NCBI RefSeq assembly: GCF_020536995.1
Contig: NC_068359.1
Span: 120,516,436 to 120,580,435 of the forward strand
Reading direction: 5' to 3'
From: Dreissena polymorpha
Taxonomy: Eukaryota > Mollusca > Bivalvia > Myida > Dreissenidae
Length of the DNA: 64,000 nt
This document shows positions 11,262 to 21,972 of the stretch, in pieces; the stretch's first letter is position 1, and each line of letters opens with the position of its first letter. The notes under the pieces are model-generated. The model was given only the letters and a program-made list of their open reading frames with translations. It searched no databases and was not told the DNA's origin. Made by a program: the position numbers and the translations under genes.

Positions 11262-13136
11262 AAGTTTATTTATTTCAAGCTCATTTCATGCATAACATGA
11301 CAATGTGAGCAAAAGTTACACAAACATAAATTAAAAAGTACATAGTTGAAGGGGCCATTACATAGCAAACTAAACACACAAAAAACATTTAAAGCGGGTA
11401 TATACGATCTTATCAAATATTTAGTAATAAATATAAAATGTGTAAAAAACTTATTATACATATATTTCAATATAAACTAAAATAAAAGTTAAGAAGAACA
11501 TGTGTCAAAAAATGCTAAATAAGCCAGATATTTAATTCTGAAATCGAAAAAGGCTGTACAGCCGAATTCGCCAGCATGTATATCATGCATGTACGATGTG
11601 AATCTAAATTTAGTTTAACGGTTCATTTGAAATTCCTGCAGCGATATCGATTCATACGACACATGAACACTTACAAAAAAGACGAATGCATCGGTTATTG
11701 TAGGAAAATAATTACGAATTATCTTCGTCACAATCGGCTCGGTGCGCTAATTTGTATTTAAAGCGGGTATATACGATTTTTATATGTTCTGAATTGTAAA
11801 ATATTGATACAAATATGTTATAATAACACACAATTTGCAAGAAAAATGATACATTTAAGACGAATTTCATAAAATACAGCAAATACAAATTAGCGCACCG
11901 AGCCGATTGTGACGAAGATAATTCGTAATTATTTTCCTACAATAACCGATGCATTCGTCTTTTTTGTAAGTGTTCATGTGTCGTATGAATCGATATCGCT
12001 GCAGGAATTTCAAATGAACCGTTAAACTAAATTTAGATTCACATCGTACATGCATGATATACATGCTGGCGAATTCGGCTGTACAGCCTTTTTCGATTTC
12101 AGAATTAAATATCTGGCTTATTTAGCATTTTTTGACACATGTTCTTCTTAACTTTTATTTTAGTTTATATTGAAATATATGTATAATAAGTTTTTTACAC
12201 ATTTTATATTTATTACTAAATATTTGATAAGATCGTATATACCCGCTTTAAAGGGAGAGAATGTTTAGAAGTTAAGCATCAATCACAAGGGGGTAACAAC
12301 ATACACTATTTGATTGTATAGAAAAACAACACCAGAAAAATATAAGTTCTAAATTAAAACTGTTTCAATATTTCCTTAATGAACATACATAGTTTTCTGT
12401 AATTACTGTTAGTATGATAATCGATAGACATTAACAATTTAAATTTAATAGTATTAGGTCTTGTGTAATATTTTTTATCAATAAAACGTTTTCTTAGATC
12501 TTTAAGGGCATTACATTCAAGTAAATAATGGAATTCATCACCAATGTGATTATTGGAGTTACATAAATTACACAGTCTTTGGTTCGATTCTATTCCGTAC
12601 CAACTTCCAGTTTCGACAGGTAACCTGTTATTTCTTGTCCGAATTTGTATAATGTATTTTAAAAATTTATCTGGAGTTTTAACAAGGTATGATTCGAACC
12701 CAAATGTGTCTTTAATTAGCCTATAATTACTGCATTTACTAGAATTATGTATATCTGAGTACCATTCATTAATAAACAGATCTGAAAGTTTTTGTTTCAC
12801 GCTTTGAATGAGCCAAGTGCAATTCGGAAAATCATGAGACTGCCAAATATTCATCATTCCGCATTTAACAAAAATGTTTCGGATGCACTCTATCCAGTCA
12901 AATTTAGCATTTTCTATTGCATGTATATTAAATAAGGTGTTGTAGATTTGATATGACAATTTAAAACACAATGGATGGACCAATTTAGACCAAAAGGAAA
13001 TCATTCTAGTTTCAATGTCAATTTGGAGGGGCTTTACTCCAGTTTCTCCGTATATAATGCAAGATGCCGTACTGGCTTTAACCCCTAATATAATTTTCAG
13101 AAACTTCAACTGAACTTTTTTCGGCGTAAGCTGCAT
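11262..13136 (-). mobile_element. 5'-truncated LINE, 3' end only
   Basis: On the minus strand, 12354-13136 encodes the last 260 residues of a non-LTR retrotransposon ORF2, downstream of the reverse transcriptase core. Diagnostic pieces are KFLKIILGVK, the LP-x-E-x-G-x-W motif (RLPVETGSWYG) and a C-terminal zinc-knuckle-like CNLCN...GDEFHYLLEC. The rest of ORF2 is absent at the 5' side, as usual for LINE copies. The 3' UTR is split by the MITE at 11389-12251 and ends near 11262 with aataaataaa. The family looks Jockey/CR1-like by memory; exact clade not certain. Confidence 0.8.
11389..12251. mobile_element. Fold-back MITE with 371-bp inverted arms
   Basis: It belongs to the family at 446-932. 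A full-length copy lies on the minus strand (12251 to 11758, TTAA at both ends). Bases 11389-11759 repeat its first 371 bases in the opposite direction, and I see no mismatch with 11881-12251. Both arms therefore encode the same spurious 61-residue frame. The whole structure sits in the 3' UTR of the LINE, so it is younger than the LINE. Confidence 0.85.
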
Positions 13137-14757
13137 TAAGCCAGCTTTTCACCCTGACTTGACCTTTGTAAGTGTCCAATAAAATTCAAATAAAATTTCC
13201 CGCGGCTAGGTACGAATGAATACACTTCATTTATTCCATTGGCTGATTTGAGTGTACCACCAGAACATTGGAAACATATCCGCGTCTTTGTAACACTGTT
13301 TTACTGTATGAAACAATTTTATCTCTAATGAAAAGGCTTAATAGATAGAACAGTTTTACACTCAATTCTCGACATCAATACAGTTTGTGCGTACACCTTT
13401 TATTTTCAGAGTATTACCAGCGCAAAAGCGTTTATACTTAAAAGGCTATGTTCTCATATTTAGTACTTACTTCCATATTCCTGTCAACATGTTAACATGT
13501 AAAAGTATAAAGAGCAGTGGAAGCGAGGCCTCACTTTAAAGAAATGCATTTCAACCCGCGAGGTTTCGGGTCAAGTCGCGGACATTCAGAGTTTATATAC
13601 AGGTCATCACCGGAGTTCGCGGTCAGTAAAATAATCGTTATATAATAAAGACGCTATCCGTGAACTAGGTGACCTGGCATTTTCTTTAGACCAGAAATAT
13701 GTTAAAAGAAGATATTCAGCAATATAATTATGGTATGTCAATAATAGATTCTTAATGTGTTTTCAACAATACAATGATAAAAATTATTTTTAATAAATTT
13801 AACAATAATTATTCCACCATATTGCCTAATGTACTAAAGTGATATTATGAGCATGTAACAGTTTATAGGTGTCTATCGCAACCGTTGATTATTTTTAATG
13901 TTTCTACTTCATATACACTTATAGTAATTAATGCAGCATCAACATACTAAAACAATATACCAGAAAGAGAAAAATAATGCATTTGAATATCAACCGTACT
14001 TTCGTTTGACAACTGATCATGCGTTTACGAGTTGAACCTAAATTTAGTTTTAGTGCAGATACGACACAAAGACACAATATTGTTTTACGGATCATTTCGG
14101 CTTACAGGACTGGGTGGGTCACGTAAGAATATCGAATATAAAATATATTTTTATAAACAACTGGTAGCAAGGTGAGTTGCAGATAATTGATCAGTAACAA
14201 CATTTTAACTAACTATTTTGACCTGTTAATTCTTTTCAGCTCAATTCAACAGTGCAAAATGCCCATAATATCACTTTAAGCATGAGCACGATGATTCTCG
14301 ATACTGTTAATAATCGAATCAAATAGCAATGCCCGACAGACCACTAAAACAGGTTTGTTCTCGTGTGGCCGGTTGACTCATATGTTTAAATTTCACTTCC
14401 ATTCTTCTTTTGGTTTTCTGTTTTGTATCTATAGGTTTATGACCAGCAATATGTTATAATGTAAAATAAGCCGCGAAAACTCCCCGTAACATCCCGTACT
14501 GCGAGTGATGCAGCTAAGAACTGTACAGAAAAAGACGTTCGCTATCCTTGATCTCATTCATTAAACTATTTACGCCGTATATCTTTTTTAAAGATATTTC
14601 TTGTCTAATATATAATTATTTCCAAACCCCCAACATTCACAACCGTACACACGAATAGGTTTAATCATCTTATTCGGCCTCGTCGAAAGCGCGCGGCTGG
14701 TCCTCACAGTTTCCGATCTTCTGCAGTCAAAGTTCGTTCACTGTCCTCAATTTAATA
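13137..14757. other. No gene recognised
   Basis: AT-rich, apparently single-copy sequence. No exon of the neighbouring genes could be found. Confidence 0.4.
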
Positions 14758-14853
14758 ATGCCCAAATTGAAGGGCTCCCCTGCAAAAAAGAAGAAGCCAA
14801 CTAAGTATACGGAGATGAAGACCAAGGCCCCAGCTGAGGATGAGGCTCTTTGA
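14758..14853 (+). CDS. Short lysine-rich open frame, doubtful
   Basis: ATG to TGA, 31 codons, beginning MPKLKGSPAKKKKPTKY and ending EDEAL. A CpG-bearing stretch (14690-14757) that could be a promoter or 5' UTR precedes it. I do not recognise the product; it could be a real first exon, a fossil, or chance. The sequence after it (14976-15040) is a fragment of the bivalve compound repeat. Confidence 0.2.
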   Translation: MPKLKGSPAKKKKPTKYTEMKTKAPAEDEAL

Positions 14854-14975
14854 ACCTCACACACCCATGTAACAATTCATGTCTATGCCGAAGTCAATGC
14901 TTCTCCTGCTGATGCTAAATATAAATGATGATATAATTTAATCATGCCCAGATTGAATTTCAACGCGGGAAAATA

Positions 14976-16474
14976 AGAGTCGTGCCGGGTCAAAAACTAG
15001 GTCACTAGGTCAAAAAAAAGAAAAAACTTGTAAACACTGTAGAAGTAAAAAAAAGTGGAAAAAAAACACTTTCAGCATATTTTCATAGTTTATTTATATC
15101 TAACTTTCATTCATATTGCATCACATAAGAAATTGTGTGCACGTGGTCCTGGCAATGTCACGATGACATCAGAACTAAAAATAGAATGTTCGAAAACATT
15201 TAAAGGGAAGTCACTCTTAAATGTAAACAGTAAACTTGTCAATATTAACTGTGCACAAACACACGACGAAATACACACGAAACGTGCATTAAATGGATAT
15301 GATGAGGTTAGTATGAAATTTATTAACATGCTAAAGTTAGTTTGAGTTGATAAATATCGTAAATGCGTACGAGACTTCGTTAGTTATGATGAAGTACATG
15401 TATATTCCGGAAAGTAGATGTTCGGATATTTTGATGCTTACAATTTTAGTTCTTCGTGAATACTTTGAGTCAATCAGTACATCAATGTTCTATTAGAGGG
15501 TCCTTCAGCAATAAATTAAAATATTGAAAATTATATCCTAAAGAGTCCTGTGTCTGTGTAAGATTCCTTACAGGTGTTCAATTGCATGTCACTTTTTTGT
15601 CAGCAAATTTAATACATATTCAAACTTTTCTTTGTCACTTTGAATAATAACTTCTTACATGGACTTATAAGATTTATTTTTGATAAGTAAAGATACATAT
15701 TAAAACAATGTATTTATTTCCATTGTTCACACATACATGTATGTAGATTAGTACTTGTAGTTCTAAAACTAATGAGTAACAATGCTACATTATTTTACCG
15801 CTACTTAGATGACATAGCTCTTCATGTAATTTAATTCTTTACTACCTGTATACTTCATACTGTTAAAGATACTCAATACCTGCACTAACACCCGGGACAA
15901 CATTTCATAGTCATCAAATACTGGAAATATACTTACACATACCCGGACAATTTTGACTGTACATGAGTTCTATTTGGCAAAACAATCAGATGTCTTAAAA
16001 CGTGCTACGGAATCGGAAAAAAATCTCTGAACAAAACCTCAACCTGCTTTTAAGTAGGAATTTAAAATTGAGGCCATTTTACAGTATATAGACATAAATT
16101 AAACATAAAAAATTTGAAAGCATAAGCTGACAAGGACCAATTTAGCGTTTGAATTCCCGGGTACATTTCAGTATATTTTCTGTACGCTGTGTACATTTCA
16201 GTATACATGTACTTAAGAGTACCCTGGGTACATTTAAGAAGTACCCGAGTTGACAATGCCCAATCGAGCATTGCTGTCATAAGTATGCTGACTTAGTATT
16301 GATGGACTGGTTACCCAGGAAAAGTGTGAGCAGTTTACATGTAACTGACTGTTTTGACATGATGATGATGTAAATACTGTTGAAAATGGCTAAAACAAAC
16401 TGTTCATTGAAGTGTTATCTTTCCAGAGGCTGTCATCAAATTGTGATTTATAGGGATCAGGTTACACAGGAATC
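14976..16474. other. Repeat fragment then no gene recognised
   Basis: 14976-15040 matches the compound repeat at 1470-1540 (gggtcaaaaactaggtcact). An open frame at 15055-15345 resembles no known protein. 16140-16250 is a small dispersed-looking segment with 'gtacatttcagtata' repeated. Otherwise nothing. Confidence 0.4.
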
Positions 16475-16568
16475 ATGTTTGTGATACTGGCCATACAGGG
16501 GGTGTTGCTACTCTTGCTTGTTTGCAACACTCCGTGGATCAGTCTAGTGTACTGTGGGCTATTTCTGG
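16475..16568 (+). CDS. YqcI-like exon 1: membrane anchor
   Basis: Begins at ATG 16475 and encodes MFVILAIQGVLLLLLVCNTP followed by a further hydrophobic stretch ending GLFL. Donor gtaagt; ends phase 1. Confidence 0.75.
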
Positions 16569-19500
16569 GTAAGTACAATCGTGCAATCCGAAGTCAATAC
16601 TTAGCAGAAGTACATGTGGCTAAAAACTGCATTACTGGTAATAAATAATTTTTTGTGTTCCAAAAAAAGCCAGCCCAAAACAGATTTATCTACAAAGTTT
16701 CATTTGTGAACATGTAAGTTTTTAAGGGAATACGTAAGATTTGCATACATTGTATACAACAGTTTTATGTTGTTCTTTCAGAATACAAGCCAATGATTTG
16801 CTATATATTCTTATTAATTGAAGAAAAGATTACATTAAGTTGATTAACTTTATTTCATACCTTGGCTGATACCTATTTATTTGAACCTTTTATTTAGGAT
16901 CATTTCTTTTGCCACCGTTCCTGGAAAGAAGTAAAACAGATGCAGCTAAGACGAACAAACCTCTGAAGACCAAAGAGATTCTGAAGAAACTGTATCCACC
17001 AATATCAAACGATGAAAAAGTGCAACTTGTGACGGACAGAGTTATTGGCCTTGTGTTGTATGACCCTGAAAACACAGCAAGTTTGGCCAATTTTGAGATT
17101 GTTAAGAGTCATTCGAACTGTGTTTTTGCAAGAAAGGCCAGAATATGGGGAAGTCCAGAATGGAAGGATATTCTTTCTCTAGGTGATGATGCTGTAAAAT
17201 GAATTTGGTACATCTTGTTCATGTATATTGTTTGTTATATATTGCATATTAAAAAAGGGCTCGTTTCATACATTTATGGAGGGTTCAGAAAACAAATTGC
17301 CTAAATAATATGCTTTAAAATAGATGACATAAATATTACATAAAGCCAATCTTCTTATCATAGAAGGACTGCTGTTAACACAAACATTTTTGTTCATGTG
17401 TATCAATTTTATTTTACTGTGTATTTTCAGAGGGGAATATCATAAGGTGAGTTAACACCAATTTAATAAAATATTAATTTTTATGACCCTGGCATCTTAT
17501 GCCAAGAGGCAGTTAGTGATTGGTCTGTCTGGTATTCTGTCGCAGCCCGTCCATTTGATTTTGCAAGGTTAACCCTAGATATAACAGTAATGTCTCATAT
17601 AAATTGTACCAACTGTTACCTTTGAATAGGTAAGTAGATATTATTTAGAGTATGTGCAGTACATATAATATCTTACTCTCTTATCTTTAGATCTACCGCC
17701 ACTTGTAAAGTGTTGGCTTGAGCATAGTTCAAAATGTAAAACAGGAGGTGGGGTATTTTTTCTTATATGGCTTTAGCAAAACCTTGTGAGCACTAAAAGT
17801 AACCATCAAGAAATCTGATCAGAACATTTTTATTCCCCCCACCCCTATAGTGGGGTCCATATTGTTTTTGCCCTGTCTGTTGGTCTGTTTGGTCAAACTT
17901 TAACATTTGCCATAACTTTTGCAATATTGAAGATAGCAACTTCATATTTGGCACGCATGTGTATCTCATGGAGCTGCACATTTTGAGTGGTGGAAGGTCA
18001 AGGTCATCCTTCAAGGTAAAAAAAAAAGTCAAAGCGGCGCAAACTGGGACATAGTGTTTCTGACAAACACATTTCTAGTGTCTAATGATAGTTTTAGTCC
18101 TCTGGTATTCTGTATATACAAGCCCTTACCTTTTCATAGACTCGTCTATATGTCGATGTTATGGTGCCATGTTCCTATATTTGTAGAATGCTTCCCCAGT
18201 TCCTGAAGTTCTCGTTGCTGTGTCCCACTGAGAAACAAGACGGCTTTCTTCTTGAGTTACCTGGGAAACCGTATGGAACTTCTGTACAGGTGTGTTCTTA
18301 CAATATAATAGTCAAATATCAGTCGAAAGCGAAACACTCAGCATATTTATGTGTTGAAATGACTGATAGTCCCTTCTGGCTTTCTGTGGACTTTGTAGCA
18401 TGAACAGATAACTCTTGTAATCCCAAGATTTTTTATGCCCCCAAAAAGATCGGGAGCATATTGTTTTTGGCCTGTCTGTCTGTCATTCATTGTGTGTGTC
18501 CCAAAAACTTTAACCATGGTTAAAGTTTGGTCATAACTTTTTGAATATTGAAGATAGCAACTTGATATATGGCATGCATGTGTACCTCGTGAAGCTGCAC
18601 ATTTTGAGTGGTGAAAGGTCAAGGTCATCCTTTAAGGACAAAAGTAAAAAAATACAATCCAAGGGAAGTAATAAGCTTTAAAAGGGAGATAATTTCTAAA
18701 CCTGCCAAATGATATATTGAAATTTTATTTCAAAGCGGCGTAATAGGGGGTATTGTGTTTCTGACAAACACATCTCTTGTTTAATCATTGAACTAATGGA
18801 GTGCCTCAATCTGGACACGTTAAATTTCTTAAGATTACAGCATCAAACAAAACAAAAAGTGTAACACAACTAGTTGGGTTCAACTTATTTCATGAGCATG
18901 AGCATGTCACAAAATATTAGATAAATTAAGCCAATTAAAATTAACTTAACCATTAGTTTATTATAGCCATGTAACATGTACAGAAATATAATAAAAGATT
19001 ACCTACATCCGAACACATTAAAAACAGATGTAATTATTATTATATAATATATAATAATATATATAATATAATTATTTACATGTGTACTGGTAAATAGAAA
19101 TATACAGTAAACTGCACTGTATTAGAAAGATTCCTGTATTATATTCTTGTATTTATTTGCAACATTTTATCAGCAATGATTGATTTGCCAAAGGAAGTTT
19201 GTGTTCAACCTTGTGTATAATTGTTCAGGGATAATTATAGCAATGGTAAGTAACTCAAATAAAGGCAATCGGTTGTTGAAATTGCTGTGGAAACATGAAT
19301 TGGCTTTAAACAATACCATTGAATGATTGGACTTGATCTTGATTTTTTAAGAATGTCCAGACTTAAGTACTGTGTGTATTCAGGTCCAGACTTAAGTACT
19401 GTGTGGATTCAGGTCCAGACTTAAGTACTGTGTGGATTCAGGTCCTGACTTAAGTACTGTGTGGATTCAGGTCCTGACTTAAGTACTGTGTGGATTCAGG

Positions 19501-21972
19501 TCCTGACTTAAGTACTGTGTGGATTCAGGTCCTGACTTAAGTACTGTGTGGATTCAGGTCCTGACTTAAGTACTGTGTGGATTCAGGTCCTGACTTAAGT
19601 ACTGTGTGGATTCAGGTCCTGACTTAAGTACTGTGTGGATTCAGGTCCTGACTTAAGTACTGTGTGGATTCAGGTCCTGACTTAAGTACTGTGTGGATTC
19701 AGGTCCTGACTTAAGTACTGTGTGGATTCAGGTCCTGACTTAAGTACTGTGTGGATTCAGGTCCAGACTTAAGTACTGTGTGGATTCAGGTCCTGACTTA
19801 AGTACTGTGTGGATTCAGGTCCTGACTTAAGTACTGTGTGGATTCAGGTCCTGACTTAAGTACTGTGTGGATTCAGGTCCTGACTTAAGTACTGTGTGGA
19901 TTCAGGTCCAGACTTAAGTACTGTGTGTATTCAGGTCCAGACTTAAGTACTGTGTGGATTCAGGTCCAGACTTAAGTACTGTGTGGATTCAGGTCCTGAC
20001 TTAAGTACTGTGTGGATTCAGGTCCTGACTTAAGTACTGTGTGGATTCAGGTCCTGACTTAAGTACTGTGTGGATTCAGGTCCTGACTTAAGTACTGTGT
20101 GGATTCAGGTCCTGACTTAAGTACTGTGTGGATTCAGGTCCTGACTTAAGTACTGTGTGGATTCAGGTCCTGACTTAAGTACTGTGTGGATTCAGGTCCA
20201 GACTTAAGTACTGTGTGGATTCAGGTCCTGACTTAAGTACTGTGTGGATTCAGTTACTGAGCAAGACTAGATGCATTATTGAATTTAATGTTGAAAGTTG
20301 TAAGTGATTTTTCTACAAAGGAATATGTTATGGTTAATGCAAGCTGTGGAAGTTAGCTTTGACTATTTTTTGTTTGGAAGCAAATAAAATTTCCTAGATA
20401 CTAGTAATATTATTGCAAACTAACAAAATGTAAGTTCTCAAGATATTCAGAAGCTTTCTTTTACCAGTCCGATGATATTTCTAAATATCGGATTGTTCAA
20501 CAAATTTAAGCCTAAATCGTTATTGACCAAGTAATACAAAATTATATATATTTGTTTTTCGCTATAAAATATTCAGAAATATTTAAACTCAAACTAAACA
20601 ATGCACAAAAAAGTGAAGCATAAAAGTCAAATTTTCCAGACAGGATTAAAGTTTTGTTTTGTGATGTTTAGAATTTGAGACTTCCGTTATGTCTGTTATG
20701 TGTGCTTTATAAATATATATAGCTAGGTGTGTCATATTATTATCCCCCGCCATACACAGAGGAATGTTGTTTTGGCGTTGTCCGTCCGTCCGTCTTTCCG
20801 TCCGTCCGTCTTTCCGTCCGTCCGGCACTTTTGTGTCCGGAGCCATATCTAGGAAGTGCTTTGGCGGATTTCATTGAAACTTGATGTGAGTATATATATG
20901 GATAAGAGGCTGATGCACGCCGAATGGCATTGTACACCATCTGTTAATAACGGAGTTATGGCCCTTTGTATCTTGAAAAAAGGCTTTTTGTGTGTCCGGA
21001 GCCATATCTTGGAAGTGCTTTGTCGGATTTCATTGAAACTTGGTATGAGTATATATATGGATAAGAGGATGATGCACGCTGAATGGCATTGTACACCATT
21101 GGATAATAACGGAGTTATGGCCTTTTGTATCTTCTTGTTGTGTGTGTTCGGAGCCATATCTTTGAAGTGCTTTGACGGATTTCATTGAAACTTGGTATGA
21201 GTATGTAAATGGATAAGAGGATGATGCATGCTGGCGTTGTCCAACCGTCCAGAAATATTTGTGTCCAGAAGTATATTGGCGGGGGATATCAATTCAACTA
21301 ATTTCATTGTTTTTTTAATTTTTTTCTGTCTGATTTTAATTTTTGATTGTCATAGGCAAACCCCTTTTTGTAGTTTTTTTTTTCAATTTATTGCCCCCCC
21401 CCAATCATTTTTTCCCTGCAGGAATGTTTTTATAGACTCACAGTTTTGCCATGTTGTCTTGTTTCAGTCATCAGCATAAACTGTTCAAAATGGTCTGTTT
21501 TCAGTCGTTTGGTGATGCCCTCTACACTGTCCTGAAGATTCTGTCTGACTTTGACCCAGCCGGCTTCCACTGCATGGACAAGTCCTATGTCCACCGCAGT
21601 GGCTGGGTATTTAGGTTTAACAAGGTCACGTTCTTCATTACGACCTTTGCCCCTTTTTACCCAGAAAACCACGCCAGGTATTGTTTTGGGGCAGAGAATT
21701 GTTACATCCTGTTTCAACCGGAACTGTCCTTTGCTCATCATGATTTGCCTTCGGATACGCTGGAAACCAATTGGGAAAATCCGGAAACTGTACGAGATAG
21801 GATCCGGGTTGCGTTCAAAATGGCGGGGCGGCAATATAAGATTCCAAACACATTGTCCAGCCCTATGGTTTTAGATATGATACCGCCTGTGTCTGCTGAT
21901 GAGCCTGTTTATGAGTGGTGGAAGCCTAGACATAGCAAAGATATGAGTAATGGAAAAGATACTGTGACTTAG
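16475..21972 (+). CDS. Membrane-anchored YqcI/YcgG-family protein (five exons)
   Basis: Five exons (16475-16568, 16898-17182, 17431-17446, 18187-18289, 21505-21972) join in phase to a 321-aa protein. Residues 2-31 are one hydrophobic segment (signal anchor). Cys106 sits in NCVFARKARIWGS, corresponding to the CPFAxxA motif of bacterial YqcI/YcgG proteins. The C-terminal half has the family core SFGDALYTVLKILSDFDP, SGWVFRFN and CYILFQPELSF. From memory, bacterial relatives include heme-dependent guanidine N-hydroxylases of natural-product pathways (GntA-type); function in animals is unknown to me, so no reaction is assigned. The long fourth intron (3.2 kb) carries repeats and a minisatellite. 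The gene converges on ACAP. Domain call strong; exon borders all use GT-AG. Confidence 0.85.
16898..17182 (+). CDS. YqcI-like exon 2: Cys motif
   Basis: Acceptor tatttag, donor gtgatg, phase 1 to 1. It encodes a basic linker (PLKTKEILKKLYPP) and the family Cys motif NCVFARKARIWG. Confidence 0.8.
17431..17446 (+). CDS. YqcI-like exon 3: 16-nt microexon
   Basis: Sixteen nucleotides between a tattttcag acceptor and a strong gtgagt donor. It adds EGNII plus part of an Arg codon and converts phase 1 to phase 2. Without it exon 2 cannot join exon 4 in frame. Confidence 0.75.
17830..18080. mobile_element. Dispersed element with 'ctgacaaacacat' end
   Basis: In the third intron of the YqcI-like gene. 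One end is tattccccccacccctatag, the other tttctgacaaacacatttct. Related copies at 18432-18782 (same orientation) and 49625-49880 (opposite) share the inner 'aactttaacatttgcc' and 'gaagatagcaacttcatat'. No coding capacity. Confidence 0.7.
18187..18289 (+). CDS. YqcI-like exon 4
   Basis: Acceptor atttgtag, donor gtgtgt, phase 2 to 0. It encodes MLPQFLKFSLLCPTEKQDGF and then LLELPGKPYGTSVQ, the segment before the conserved core. Confidence 0.8.
18432..18782. mobile_element. Dispersed element, second copy
   Basis: Starts ttatgcccccaaaaagatcg and ends ttctgacaaacacatctctt. It lies about 140 bp past exon 4 of the YqcI-like gene. Same family as 17830-18080, with an extra 'gggaagtaataagc' internal block. 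Confidence 0.7.
19353..20254 (+). repeat. 29-bp minisatellite, about 31 copies
   Basis: Unit contains ggtcctgacttaagtactgt. Copies are almost identical; the main variant changes cctgac to ccagac and occurs in clusters. It lies inside intron 4 of the YqcI-like gene, far from either exon. The uniformity suggests recent expansion. Confidence 0.95.
20741..21288. mobile_element. TIR element (tatcccccgcc) with internal tandem repeats
   Basis: Ends are tatcccccgcc (left) and ggcgggggata (right). Inside are three copies of a roughly 125-155-bp unit (gtgtccggagccatatct ... taacggagttatggcc) and, near the left end, a cgtccgtccgtctttccg run. A shorter relative in the opposite direction is at 44465-44708. 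No transposase. Confidence 0.8.
21505..21972 (+). CDS. YqcI-like exon 5: conserved core and C-terminus
   Basis: Acceptor tctgttttcag, phase 0. It encodes 155 residues with SFGDALYTVLKILSDFDP, WVFRFN, YILFQPELSF and a closing EWWKPRH, ending at TGA... frame stop TAG region 21970-21972. A second look-alike acceptor (cttgtttcag) lies 37 nt upstream but gives the wrong phase with exon 4. Confidence 0.85.
   Translation, partial: SFGDALYTVLKILSDFDPAGFHCMDKSYVHRSGWVFRFNKVTFFITTFAPFYPENHARYCFGAENCYILFQPELSFAHHDLPSDTLETNWENPETVRDRIRVAFKMAGRQYKIPNTLSSPMVLDMIPPVSADEPVYEWWKPRHSKDMSNGKDTVT

Noticed and set aside
11576-12064. Two identical 61-residue frames on opposite strands
   Set aside because: They are the two arms of the fold-back MITE; a solo copy at 446-932 does not keep the frame.
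19353-20254. CRISPR-like array
   Set aside because: Head-to-tail identical units without unique spacers in a eukaryotic intron; a plain minisatellite.
21430-21834. Minus-strand 134-codon frame
   Set aside because: Antisense shadow of the YqcI-like last exon, whose family motifs are on the plus strand.
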